A stretch of DNA of 59,368 bases, taken from positions 1 to 59,368 of the forward strand of contig CANJDH010000019.1 in the NCBI GenBank assembly GCA_947473125.1, in the 5' to 3' direction. Within the stretch, counting starts at the first letter, position 1. Each line of letters opens with the position of its first letter. Below, in pieces: positions 8,239-16,006 of the stretch. A model generated the notes under the pieces. That model was given only the letters and a program-made list of their open reading frames with translations. It searched no databases and was not told the origin of the DNA. Both the position numbers and the translations under genes were made by a program. Origin of the DNA: Burkholderiales bacterium (GTDB taxonomy: Bacteria > Pseudomonadota > Gammaproteobacteria > Burkholderiales > JAEUOS01).

Positions 8239-8900
8239 GCTGGGTGGTTCTCCCGGCCGCGCAACAGCGCAACCGCTTTGGTCACCGCGCCGTCGAGCTC
8301 GTCGGCGGCGGACACCGTGACCCCGAGGTCGCGCAGCAGGCCGTCGCGCACGCCGTAGATCCAGCCGTGCACGGTGAGGATCTGGCCGCGCGCCCAGGCT
8401 TCCTGCACCGTTGTCGTCTGGCAAACGTTGCGCACCTGTTCGACCACGTTCAATTCGCACAGCGCATCGTGGCGACGCGCGTCGCCTGCCAGCGCCCCAA
8501 GATAGGTGCCGTGCTTGTCGTAGACGTCCTGCACGTGGCGCAGCCAGTTGTTGGCCAGGCCCACCTTGCTGCGCGACAGCGCGGCGTGGACGCCGGAGCA
8601 GCCATAGTGGCCGACCACCATGATGTGCTTGATCTCGAGGTGGTCCACCGCGAACTGAATCACCGACAGGGCGTTGAGGTCGGTGTGCACCACGACGTTG
8701 GCGATGTTGCGATGGACAAACACTTCACCGGGCGCGAGGCCGGTGATCTGGTTGGCCGGCACGCGTGAATCGGAGCAGCCGATCCACAGGTATTCGGGAT
8801 TCTGCTGGTGCGCGAGGCTGTCAAAAAAATCCGGATCGTCGCGCGTGACGCGCGCCACCCAATCACGGTTGGCGTCGAACAGGTGGGCGAGTGAATTCAT
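8235..8900 (-). CDS. can: Beta-class carbonic anhydrase
   Basis: A 221-residue enzyme with all zinc ligands and the catalytic dyad: Cys42-x-Asp44-x-Arg46 (GCSDSRVPAN) and His98-x2-Cys101 (VVGHYGCSGVH). It interconverts CO2 and bicarbonate in the cytosol. In leucine degradation the next step after isovaleryl-CoA dehydrogenase is the bicarbonate-dependent 3-methylcrotonyl-CoA carboxylase, which would explain its place in this cluster, although the carboxylase is not in the window. Its stop overlaps the MaoC start (ATGA). A degenerate tandem repeat lies just upstream of its start codon. Confidence 0.95.
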   Translation of the reverse strand: MNSLAHLFDANRDWVARVTRDDPDFFDSLAHQQNPEYLWIGCSDSRVPANQITGLAPGEVFVHRNIANVVVHTDLNALSVIQFAVDHLEIKHIMVVGHYGCSGVHAALSRSKVGLANNWLRHVQDVYDKHGTYLGALAGDARRHDALCELNVVEQVRNVCQTTTVQEAWARGQILTVHGWIYGVRDGLLRDLGVTVSAADELDGAVTKAVALLRGRENHPA

Positions 8901-8920
8901 CGGAAGCGACGGCGCAATGG

Positions 8921-8992
8921 GGTAATTAACGCTGGGTAATTAACGCTGGGTAATTGAATCTGAGGTAATCAAATCTGGGCTGATCAAATCAG
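8921..8992. repeat. Degenerate 14-15 bp tandem repeat, five units
   Basis: Units: GGTAATTAACGCTG at 8921-8934 and again at 8935-8948 (identical), GGTAATTGAATCTGA at 8949, GGTAATCAAATCTGG at 8964 and a weaker GCTGATCAAATCAG at 8979. The last unit overlaps the stop of the thioesterase gene, so the array fills the 88-bp gap ahead of carbonic anhydrase. AT-rich units in a GC-rich setting could carry a promoter or binding sites, or be replication slippage. Confidence 0.75.
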
Positions 8993-9429
8993 ACACGATC
9001 GCCGAAATCGTATTCACAGATCCTGGCGCGCGCCGCTGCCAGCACCGCGGCCGGGTACGGGTCTGCCTTGCGCGTCGTGGCGTCCATGTGGACGCCGGTC
9101 AGCCGGCAAGTCGCGGCAATGTCGCCCGTCGTCGCATGACGCATTTCGTGGAAAAGGCAGATCACCTTGTCGCGCACCTCGAGCATGCCCGAATTGATGA
9201 TCACGGTGTCACCGGCGAGCAGCTCGCGGCGATACTGCAGGCGCTGTTCCACCGCCGCCGTGGCTTTGCCGGATTCACGCAGGTACTGGGCGGTGATGCC
9301 GAGTTGTGCAAACAGGTTCCAGGTGGCTTCGTCGAACTTGCCGACGTACCACATCACGTTCATGTGGCCCATGTGGTCGCAATGCCACTGCATGACGGTG
9401 CCGCGGTAGGTATTGATGAGGTCAGCCAT
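8989..9429 (-). CDS. Hotdog-fold acyl-CoA thioesterase (4HBT type)
   Basis: A 146-residue single hotdog protein with the 4-hydroxybenzoyl-CoA-thioesterase-like active-site stretch WHCDHMGHMNVMWYVGKFDEA (residues ~15-35), in which the Asp-His-x-Gly-His-Met-Asn core carries the catalytic aspartate. It hydrolyses an acyl-CoA to the free acid in the cytosol; the acyl group is unknown. It starts 9 bp after the isovaleryl-CoA dehydrogenase stop, so both are probably on one message. A second thioesterase of a different subfamily is at 10629-11105, so the operon has two CoA-release activities. Confidence 0.85.
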   Translation of the reverse strand: MADLINTYRGTVMQWHCDHMGHMNVMWYVGKFDEATWNLFAQLGITAQYLRESGKATAAVEQRLQYRRELLAGDTVIINSGMLEVRDKVICLFHEMRHATTGDIAATCRLTGVHMDATTRKADPYPAAVLAAARARICEYDFGDRV

Positions 9430-9438
9430 GGTGTGCCC

Positions 9439-10617
9439 TTATTTCGTCTCGGCAAACAGCTCGCGGCCGATCAGCATGCGGCGAATTTCAGACGTGCCGG
9501 CACCGATCTCGTAGAGCTTGGCATCACGCCACAGGCGCCCCGTCGGGTAGTCGTAGGTGTAGCCGACGCCACCGAGCGCCTGGATCGCCTCGCCTGCCAT
9601 CCAGGTGGCTTTCTCGGCGGTGTACAGAATGACGCCAGCGCAGTCCTTGCGGGCGGCTGCACCGGACAGATCGCCGCGATCGAGCGCCTCGCCCACCGCA
9701 TAGGTATAGGCGCGGCAGGCCGACCAGGTGGAATACATGTCGGCCAGCTTGCCCTGCATCAACTGAAACTCGCCAATCGGCTGGCCGAACTGCTTGCGCT
9801 CGTGCAGGTAAGGAATCGTCACATCAAGGCACGCCGCCATGATGCCGAGCGGCCCGCCGGAGAGCACGGCACGTTCGTAGTCGAGGCCGCTCATGAGCAC
9901 GTTGACGCCCTTGCCCAGGCCGCCCAACACGTTTTCGGCCGGCACTTCGCAATCCTGGAACACCAGCTCGCAGGTGTTGGAGCCGCGCATGCCGAGCTTG
10001 TCGAGCTTTTGCGCGGTGCTGAACCCTTTCATGCCCTTTTCGATCAGGAACGCGGTGATACCGCGCGAGCCGGCTTCCATGTCGCTCTTGGCGTAGACCA
10101 CCAGGGTGTCGGCATCGGGGCCGTTGGTGATCCACATCTTGTTGCCGTTGAGGACCCAGTGGTCCTTCCTGAAATCGGCGCGGGTGCGCATGCCGACGAC
10201 GTCCGAGCCGGCGCCCGGTTCGCTCATGGCAAGCGCGCCGACGTGATCGCCGGAAATCAGTTTGGGCAGGTATTTTGTCTTTTGCGCTTCGGTACCGTTG
10301 CGGCGGATCTGGTTGACGCACAGGTTCGAGTGCGCGCCGTACGAGAGCCCTACCGAGGCGCTACCGCGCGAAATCTCTTCCATCGCGATGATGTGCGCGA
10401 GGTAGCCCATCTGCGTGCCGCCGTACTCCTCTTCGGCGGTCATGCCGAGCAGACCGAGGTCGCCGAATTTCTTCCACAGATCCATCGGAAACTGGTTGGT
10501 CTTGTCGATCTCGGCAGCACGCGGGGCAATCTCCTTGGACACAAAGTCCTGCAGCGTGTCGCGCAGGGCGCGAATCTCTTCGGAGTGGTTGAAGGTCAGG
10601 GCATTGAGGTTGAGCAT
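9439..10617 (-). CDS. liuA: Isovaleryl-CoA dehydrogenase
   Basis: A 392-residue acyl-CoA dehydrogenase with the residue swap that marks the isovaleryl enzyme. The catalytic glutamate is in [14 protein letters not shown] (Glu248) in the G helix, while the usual glutamate position near the C-terminus reads YEIGAGTSE with Gly-Ala instead. Flavin and substrate motifs [12 protein letters not shown] and [10 protein letters not shown] are intact. It converts isovaleryl-CoA to 3-methylcrotonyl-CoA in leucine degradation, passing electrons to ETF. It lies 11 bp after the PaaI gene, downstream of a predicted LiuR site. Confidence 0.95.
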   Translation of the reverse strand: MLNLNALTFNHSEEIRALRDTLQDFVSKEIAPRAAEIDKTNQFPMDLWKKFGDLGLLGMTAEEEYGGTQMGYLAHIIAMEEISRGSASVGLSYGAHSNLCVNQIRRNGTEAQKTKYLPKLISGDHVGALAMSEPGAGSDVVGMRTRADFRKDHWVLNGNKMWITNGPDADTLVVYAKSDMEAGSRGITAFLIEKGMKGFSTAQKLDKLGMRGSNTCELVFQDCEVPAENVLGGLGKGVNVLMSGLDYERAVLSGGPLGIMAACLDVTIPYLHERKQFGQPIGEFQLMQGKLADMYSTWSACRAYTYAVGEALDRGDLSGAAARKDCAGVILYTAEKATWMAGEAIQALGGVGYTYDYPTGRLWRDAKLYEIGAGTSEIRRMLIGRELFAETK

Positions 10618-10628
10618 GATCGATTCCT

Positions 10629-11105
10629 TTACTTCACCCGCGCGGCAATGCCCTTGGCCACCAGCAGCGTGTTGGTCAGGATCGCGGTGTGCGTCTCGAC
10701 GCCATTATCGACGCAATACACGTCGGCCTTGGCGACGATCACGGTGCGCCCGGCCTTGATCACCTCGCCGCGCGCGATCATCCGTTGGCCGCGCCCGGGC
10801 CCGAGCAGGTTGATTTTGAATTCGATGGAAAGCACGCCGTCTTGCGCAGGCAGCAACGAAATGCCCGCGAGGCCCGAGGCCGAGTCGGCCAGCATGGTCA
10901 CGATGCCACCGTGCACCACCTGGTATTGCTGCACGCACTGCGGCGTGATCGGCATCGACAGCACGACGCGGCCGGCCGACTGCTCGTCAACCACGATCTC
11001 GAACAGGGGGCAGACCCCCTGGGCGCCAAGCTCGTGTTCGACGCGCGCCTTGTGATCGGGGTTGGCGGACTGGAAGGGGGTAGGGACCTGTGGCATGGCG
11101 CGCAA
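10629..11105 (-). CDS. PaaI family thioesterase
   Basis: A 158-residue hotdog protein. The PaaI-type active-site segment is [19 protein letters not shown] (about residues 88-106), with the HGG turn and the following Asp. Members hydrolyse aryl- or acyl-CoAs to relieve CoA trapping. It is the first gene of the minus-strand leucine/acyl-CoA series; its ATG is 5 bp from a perfect 22-bp palindrome that I assign to LiuR. A medium-chain or branched acyl-CoA is plausible as substrate, but this is inferred. Confidence 0.85.
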   Translation of the reverse strand: MRAMPQVPTPFQSANPDHKARVEHELGAQGVCPLFEIVVDEQSAGRVVLSMPITPQCVQQYQVVHGGIVTMLADSASGLAGISLLPAQDGVLSIEFKINLLGPGRGQRMIARGEVIKAGRTVIVAKADVYCVDNGVETHTAILTNTLLVAKGIAARVK

Positions 11106-11110
11106 TCTAC

Positions 11111-11132
11111 TTGACGTTTACGTAAACGTCAA
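11111..11132. promoter_or_regulatory. Predicted LiuR operator 1
   Basis: A perfect 22-bp palindrome with half-site TTGACGTTTAC and its complement GTAAACGTCAA. It ends 5 bp before the PaaI start codon and lies beside the stop side of the liuR gene. The form matches the known style of MerR-family LiuR sites in proteobacteria (from memory). Binding here would control the PaaI-liuA operon. Confidence 0.75.
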
Positions 11133-11173
11133 CTTTGCTGAGAAATCAGGTAACGCGGGCAGGGCTCCGGCCT

Positions 11174-11578
11174 TTAAGCCGCCTTGCCGCCGCCCTTGTT
11201 GCCCAGCCGCTTTTTGCACTGCGCCTCGAACGCCCCGATCTCCTTCAGCTGCGCCTCGATGTCCTCGCGCTGCTGCACCAGCTGCGCGCGATGGTCCTTG
11301 AGCACCTGCAGGAACTTGACCAGCTGCGGCGTCTCGTCCTTGGGGCTGTCATACATGTCGATCAGCTCGCGGATTTCCGAGAGCGTGAGGCCGAGACGCT
11401 TGCCGCGCAGCGTGAGTTTCAGGCGGGTGCGGTCGCGGCTGGAGTAGACCCGCGCGCCGCCGGCGCTGCGCCGTTCGGGCGTGAGCAGGCCCTGGTCTTC
11501 ATAAAAGCGGATCGCGCGCGGCGTGACGTCAAATTCGCGCGCGAGCTCGGTGATGCTGTAATTGCGGGACGAGGGCAC
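11174..11578 (-). CDS. liuR: MerR-family regulator of leucine/acyl-CoA degradation (LiuR-like)
   Basis: A 134-residue MerR-type regulator: helix-turn-helix YSITELAREFDVTPRAIRFYEDQGLL (residues ~7-32 in full), wing arginines RRSAGGARVYSSRDR, then a dimerisation helix and a short C-terminal tail with no metal-binding cysteine pattern. This layout, a neighbouring isovaleryl-CoA dehydrogenase and twin palindromes around the gene point to LiuR, which controls branched-chain amino acid degradation in many proteobacteria. The lysine/glycine-rich tail ends GNKGGGKAA. Being flanked by both operators, it is probably autoregulated. The inducer is not known from the sequence. Confidence 0.88.
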   Translation of the reverse strand: MPSSRNYSITELAREFDVTPRAIRFYEDQGLLTPERRSAGGARVYSSRDRTRLKLTLRGKRLGLTLSEIRELIDMYDSPKDETPQLVKFLQVLKDHRAQLVQQREDIEAQLKEIGAFEAQCKKRLGNKGGGKAA

Positions 11579-11593
11579 GGGGTAGAATGCCGG

Positions 11594-11615
11594 TTGACGT
11601 TTACGTAAACGGCAA
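11594..11615. promoter_or_regulatory. Predicted LiuR operator 2
   Basis: A 22-bp palindrome identical to operator 1 except for one base in the right arm (TTGACGTTTAC then GTAAACGGCAA). It sits in the 60-bp gap between the divergent liuR and MBL-hydrolase genes, so LiuR binding could affect both its own gene and the MBL-phaC pair. A possible -10-like element was not resolved. Confidence 0.72.
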
Positions 11616-11638
11616 GTCTAGCCGAAGTTGGAACCGCC

Positions 11639-12736
11639 ATGTCCGCCGTTTTGAAACCACAGCCCAAACCCGAGCGCCCCGAAGAACTGCTGCTGTCCTA
11701 CCCGTTCAAGGACATCCCGGCGCTGGGCGAAGTGTTCGATGTGACGCCGCCCGGCGTCACCCCGAGGGTGCGCTGGCTGCGCATGAACCTGCCGTTCGCC
11801 CTCGACCACATCAACCTGTGGCTGCTCGAGGACGAGATCGACGGCAAGCCCTGCTGGACTGCGGTCGACTGCGGCGTGGGCTTGCAGCCGACGCGCGACG
11901 CCTGGGAAAGCATTTTTGCCGACAAGCTCGAAGGGTTAGCCGTAGGCCGCGTCATCATCACCCACGCACACCCGGACCACATCGGCAATGCCGAGTGGTT
12001 GTGCAGCCGTTTTGGCGTGATGCTCACGGCCACCGCGGGCGAATACTACTGGGCGCGGATTCTCAAGAGCGGCATGAGCGGCTTTGACAACGACGCGCAG
12101 GTGGCGCACTTTCGCCGCCACGGGCTCTCGCCTGCCATGTGCGAAGAAATCGACCAGAACCGCAAGAGCTACTACAGCACCCTGGTGCCGGCAGTGCCGG
12201 ACACCTTCCTGCGCATGCGCGAGGGCGACACGCTCACCATCGGCGGACGCTCGTGGCTGGTGTACTGCGGCTTCGGCCATTCGTCGGAGCACGCTTCGCT
12301 GTTCTGCCCGGCCCTCAACATGGTGATCGCCGGCGACATGCTGCTGCCGCGCATCTCGACCAACGTCGGCGTTTGGCCGAACGAACCGCAGGCCAACCCG
12401 CTCAAGTGGTTTCTCGATGCGCTCGGCCTGTACGAACGCCTGCCGGCCGACGTGCTGGTGCTGCCCTCGCACGGCCGCCTGTTTTGCGGCGCGCGCGAGC
12501 GCGTCAGGCAATTGCGCGAGCACCATCGCGACCGCCTCGCCGAAACGCTCGACGCCTGCGTCAAGCCGTGCAGCGCGGCGGACATCATCCCGATCATGTT
12601 CAATCGCGAGCTCGACGCGCACCAGACCACCTTCGCCATCGGCGAGGCGCTGTCGCACCTGCATTTGCTGCGCGCCGAGGGCAAGCTTGTGAGCACCACC
12701 GATGCCGATGGCATCGTCAGGTTCACGAAAACCTGA
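11639..12736 (+). CDS. MBL-fold metallo-hydrolase
   Basis: A 365-residue metallo-beta-lactamase-fold enzyme with the dinuclear metal motif THAHPDHIGNAEW (about residues 109-121), a later histidine in CGFGHSSEH, the aspartate in VIAGDMLLP and a last histidine in LPSHGRLF. The C-terminal ~90 residues form a winged-helix-like tail as in LACTB2-type hydrolases. It may hydrolyse a thioester or lactone in the cytosol; the substrate is unknown. It is divergent from liuR across a predicted LiuR site and 42 bp ahead of phaC, suggesting a two-gene transcript. Confidence 0.85.
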   Translation: MSAVLKPQPKPERPEELLLSYPFKDIPALGEVFDVTPPGVTPRVRWLRMNLPFALDHINLWLLEDEIDGKPCWTAVDCGVGLQPTRDAWESIFADKLEGLAVGRVIITHAHPDHIGNAEWLCSRFGVMLTATAGEYYWARILKSGMSGFDNDAQVAHFRRHGLSPAMCEEIDQNRKSYYSTLVPAVPDTFLRMREGDTLTIGGRSWLVYCGFGHSSEHASLFCPALNMVIAGDMLLPRISTNVGVWPNEPQANPLKWFLDALGLYERLPADVLVLPSHGRLFCGARERVRQLREHHRDRLAETLDACVKPCSAADIIPIMFNRELDAHQTTFAIGEALSHLHLLRAEGKLVSTTDADGIVRFTKT

Positions 12737-12748
12737 AGTGCTAATCTT

Positions 12749-12773
12749 GTCTCCTGAGAAGAATCCAGGAGAC
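12749..12773 (+). promoter_or_regulatory. Hairpin sequestering the phaC Shine-Dalgarno
   Basis: GTCTCCTG (12749-12756) and CAGGAGAC (12766-12773) form a perfect 8-bp stem with a 9-base loop. The right arm contains AGGAG (12767-12771), which sits 7 bases before the phaC ATG and is the obvious ribosome-binding site. In RNA the site would be fully paired, so translation should need opening by heat, a ligand, a protein or ribosomes arriving from the upstream gene. Confidence 0.6.
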
Positions 12774-12778
12774 AGCGC

Positions 12779-14581
12779 ATGAGCCAACCGTCCGCAACGC
12801 CCGCCGGGCTCGACCCCAAAGTCTTGTCCGATGCCGTGGCCGATGTCACGCGCCGTGTGGCGGCGCTGGCGCCGCAGATGATGGAAAAACAGGCGGCCGA
12901 CCTGGAGTCGTCGCTGAAAGACGAATTCGGCGTGCAAAAGGCCTTCGGCGAAGTGGTGCAAAAGCTGATGGCCGACCCGGACAAGATGGTCGAGGCGCAG
13001 GGCAAATACGCGGCCGATTTCGGCCAGCTCTGGCAGCAGTACATGGGCTCGCTCAGCGGCCAGGGCCCGAAGCTCGAACCCCTCAAGGACCGGCGTTTTT
13101 CCGACGAGGCCTGGAGCGCCAACCCGTGGTTTGACTTCCTGTCGCGCTCCTACCTGCTGACCGCCGAACACATGAAGAATGCAGTCGCCAAAGTTGACGG
13201 CATCTCGTCGCAAACCCGCGCCAAGGCGATGTACTACACGCGCCAGATCGTCGATGCGGCATCGCCCTCGAACTTTGCCCTGACCAACCCGCAGGTGCTG
13301 AAGGCAACAGCCGACAGCGGTGGCGAGAACCTGGTCAAGGGCCTGAAAAACATGCTGCGCGACATCGAGAAGGGCAAGGGCGGCCTGCGCATCGCGATGA
13401 CCGACACCAATGCCTTCGAGATGGGCAAGAACGTCGCCTCCACCCCCGGCAAGGTGGTGTTCCAGAACGAGCTGATGCAGCTGCTGCAATACCTGCCTTC
13501 GACCAAGACGGTATTGAAACGCCCGCTGCTGATCATCCCGCCGTGGATCAACAAGTACTACATCCTCGACCTGCAGCCGAAGAACTCGTTCATCAAGTGG
13601 GCGGTAGACCAGGGCCACACGGTGTTCGTGATCTCATGGGTCAACCCGGATGCCAAGCTCGGCAGCAAGACCTTTGACGACTATTTGCGCGAAGGCCCGC
13701 TGGCGGCGATGGATGCAATTGCCAGGGCCACCGGCGAAAAGGAAGTCAACGCGATCGGCTATTGCCTGGGCGGCACCCTGCTCGCCTGCACGCTCGGCCA
13801 CCTCACGGCGAAGAAGGACCACCGGATCAACAGCGCCACCTTCTTCACCAGCCTGATCGATTTCGCCAAGCCGGGCGACCTGGGCGTGTATGTCGACGAA
13901 GAGCAGGTCACGGCACTCGAAGCGCGCATGAAAAAGCGCGGCGGCTACATGGAAGGCTCCGAGATGGCCGGCACCTTCAACATGCTGCGCGCCAACGATC
14001 TGGTCTGGTCGTTCTACGTGCACAACTACCTGCTCGGCAAGGACCCGTTTCCGTTCGACCTGCTCTACTGGAACTCGGACGCGACGCGCATGCCGATGGC
14101 GATGCACCTGTTTTACCTGCGCGAGATGTACATCAAGAACAAGCTGGTCGAGCCGGGCGGCGTCACACTCAACGGCACAGCAATCGACCTCTCCAAAGTG
14201 AAGGCGCCGACCTATTTCATCTCGACCGTCGAAGACCATATCGCGCCCTGGGCCACCACCTACACCGGCGCGAAACTGCTCAAGGGCAAGTTCGTGCTCG
14301 GCGGCTCGGGCCACATTGCCGGCATCGTCAACCCGCCCGCGGCCAACAAGTACGGCTACTGGACCAACGCGAAGATGGTTGATGACGCGCAAGACTGGCT
14401 TGCCGGCGCCACCAAGCACGAAGGCTCGTGGTGGAACGACTGGAACAAGTGGATGGCCTCGCACAACAAGGACAAGCTGGTGCCGGCACGCATTCCCGGC
14501 AATGCGCTCAAGGGCGGAAAGTTGAAATCGCTGGAAGACGCACCGGGCTCATTCGCCAAGTTCCGCCTCGACAAGCAGTAG
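12779..14581 (+). CDS. phaC: Class I polyhydroxyalkanoate synthase
   Basis: A 600-residue PHA synthase, the usual class I length. The lipase-like box GYCLGGT carries the catalytic Cys329; Asp486 (VEDHIAPW) and His512 (GSGHIAGI) complete the triad. A poorly conserved helical N-terminal ~100 residues precede the alpha/beta-hydrolase domain, with the conserved PPWINKYYILDL near residue 256. It polymerises (R)-3-hydroxyacyl-CoA on granules. No phaA-phaB-phaR set follows; likely supply is from the thiolases, SDR or MaoC proteins across the operator region. It lies 42 bp after the MBL gene, with its ribosome site in a hairpin. Confidence 0.96.
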   Translation: MSQPSATPAGLDPKVLSDAVADVTRRVAALAPQMMEKQAADLESSLKDEFGVQKAFGEVVQKLMADPDKMVEAQGKYAADFGQLWQQYMGSLSGQGPKLEPLKDRRFSDEAWSANPWFDFLSRSYLLTAEHMKNAVAKVDGISSQTRAKAMYYTRQIVDAASPSNFALTNPQVLKATADSGGENLVKGLKNMLRDIEKGKGGLRIAMTDTNAFEMGKNVASTPGKVVFQNELMQLLQYLPSTKTVLKRPLLIIPPWINKYYILDLQPKNSFIKWAVDQGHTVFVISWVNPDAKLGSKTFDDYLREGPLAAMDAIARATGEKEVNAIGYCLGGTLLACTLGHLTAKKDHRINSATFFTSLIDFAKPGDLGVYVDEEQVTALEARMKKRGGYMEGSEMAGTFNMLRANDLVWSFYVHNYLLGKDPFPFDLLYWNSDATRMPMAMHLFYLREMYIKNKLVEPGGVTLNGTAIDLSKVKAPTYFISTVEDHIAPWATTYTGAKLLKGKFVLGGSGHIAGIVNPPAANKYGYWTNAKMVDDAQDWLAGATKHEGSWWNDWNKWMASHNKDKLVPARIPGNALKGGKLKSLEDAPGSFAKFRLDKQ

Positions 14582-14621
14582 GCCGAAAACCCGCTCCAGG
14601 AGCCATTCTCCACGGCATATT

Positions 14622-14654
14622 CCCTGGGAGGCGCTCCAGGAGCGCGCCTCAGGG
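14622..14654. terminator. Imperfect inverted repeat between convergent phaC and MFS genes
   Basis: CCCT-x-x-GAGGCGC (14622-14633 region) pairs with GCGCGCCTC-AGGG (about 14642-14654) around a TCCAGGA loop, giving a long, slightly bulged stem. It lies between the stops of two convergent genes, the usual place for a bidirectional terminator. No T-run follows on either strand, so the call is tentative. A partial duplicate (GCTCCAGGAGC) lies at 14593-14603. Confidence 0.4.
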
Positions 14655-14662
14655 CATGGCGC

Positions 14663-15931
14663 CTAGACGAAAGCGTTGGCTGGCGCCTCGCGGCGCCACA
14701 AGGCATGCCGCCAGCCCAGTGCAATCACCAACGTGGCAATGAGCCCGATACCGGCATAGAGCAAGGTGGTGTTCGCGTAGCCGATGCGCGCGATGATCGG
14801 CCCCGCCGCAAGCAGACCCAGCGGCAAACCCCAGATCGCCAGCATGCGCATGCCCATCACGCGGCCACGCATCGATTCATCCGATGCGCGCAGCATCACG
14901 GCGGCCAAGGGCGTGAGACAAAAACTCTGCACCAGGCCGGCCACGAACAACAAGCCCAGGCCGATGGCAAGCACTGTGACCTGCCCGAACACCAGCACCG
15001 CCAGAAACCAGGCCGCGCCTCCGACCAGCATGGTGCGGGCAGCACGCAAGCGCAGCCGGTTGGAACTGAGGATCAACGAGCCGGTGAGCGCGCCCGACGC
15101 AAACGCCGCCGCCAGGTAGCCCAGCCCGGCCTGGCCGATGGCGTAGATATCCTTTGCCACGTAGGGCAGCAAACCCAAAAAGAACGGAAACGCCAGCAGG
15201 TTGACCAGAAACGCCACGCTGAACGCACCGAGCAGGTCAGGCTTGTGCCACACGTAGACAAAGGCCTGCTTCAGATCGGCCAACGGGTGCGAGACCGATG
15301 CACTCGCGGCGCGGTCCACCTGGCCGCGGGTTGCACCCGCGACGCCAAGCGACAGCAAAAACGCGCCCACATACATGGCGGTTACCACCACATAGGCCGG
15401 GCCGACCCCGATCAGCGCCACGCCGCCAGTGCCTGCCAGTGCGCCTGCCACCCGCGCCGTATCCGAGGTGGTGCGGGAAACGCTGATGGCGCCCAGCAGC
15501 ATGTCCGGGCGCATGGTCTGGCCCACCAAGGCATGGCGCATCACCATGTCTGACGGCCGCATCAGCCCGGCCAGTGCAGAGATGACGAACACGTGCCAGG
15601 GTTGCAGGGCGTTGGCGAGGGTCAGTGCCGTCAGAACCGCAGCGAGCAGGGCGTAGATACCACGCGTCAGGCACAGCATGGTACGGTGCCCGATGCGGTC
15701 ACCGGCGACGCCGAAAAAAGGCGAGAACAGCGAGCCCAGCCAGGCCAGCGATCCGAAGATCACCAGTTGCTGCACCGAGCCGGTGGAGGTCAGCACATAC
15801 CAGCCGAGGATCAGCGCCTCCATCTCGAAAGCCCATGAGGTCAGCAGGTCGGCAGGCCACTGGAAGCGAAAACTCCGAATCCGGAACGGGGCAAGGGCCG
15901 ACGCGCGCGCGCCGTGCGAAGACGATGACAT
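14663..15931 (-). CDS. MFS transporter, EntS/multidrug-exporter-like
   Basis: A 422-residue integral membrane protein with about 12 hydrophobic segments. The MFS loop motif is recognisable between helices 2 and 3: GVAGDRIGHRTMLC (residues ~72-85). The N-terminal segment ending in FRFQWPADLLTSW and the general pattern resemble the EntS/MFS_3 exporters of siderophores or drugs; the substrate is not predictable. It is convergent to phaC and divergent from the dehydratase gene (75-bp gap), so it is probably transcribed alone. Confidence 0.85.
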   Translation of the reverse strand: MSSSSHGARASALAPFRIRSFRFQWPADLLTSWAFEMEALILGWYVLTSTGSVQQLVIFGSLAWLGSLFSPFFGVAGDRIGHRTMLCLTRGIYALLAAVLTALTLANALQPWHVFVISALAGLMRPSDMVMRHALVGQTMRPDMLLGAISVSRTTSDTARVAGALAGTGGVALIGVGPAYVVVTAMYVGAFLLSLGVAGATRGQVDRAASASVSHPLADLKQAFVYVWHKPDLLGAFSVAFLVNLLAFPFFLGLLPYVAKDIYAIGQAGLGYLAAAFASGALTGSLILSSNRLRLRAARTMLVGGAAWFLAVLVFGQVTVLAIGLGLLFVAGLVQSFCLTPLAAVMLRASDESMRGRVMGMRMLAIWGLPLGLLAAGPIIARIGYANTTLLYAGIGLIATLVIALGWRHALWRREAPANAFV

Positions 15932-16006
15932 GGCCGCATCGTACCTTGAAGCGCGGGACTGCTAAAGTATCGACCGCACAAAAACATTCACAGCGAGACA
16001 GACATC

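Noticed and set aside
8921-8992. Could the tandem repeat be a small CRISPR array?
   Set aside because: Units are 14-15 bp, directly adjacent without spacers and without cas genes; no CRISPR array was seen anywhere in the window.
11007-11020. GGGGG/CCCCC palindrome as regulatory site
   Set aside because: It lies within the PaaI coding sequence and is explained by codons.
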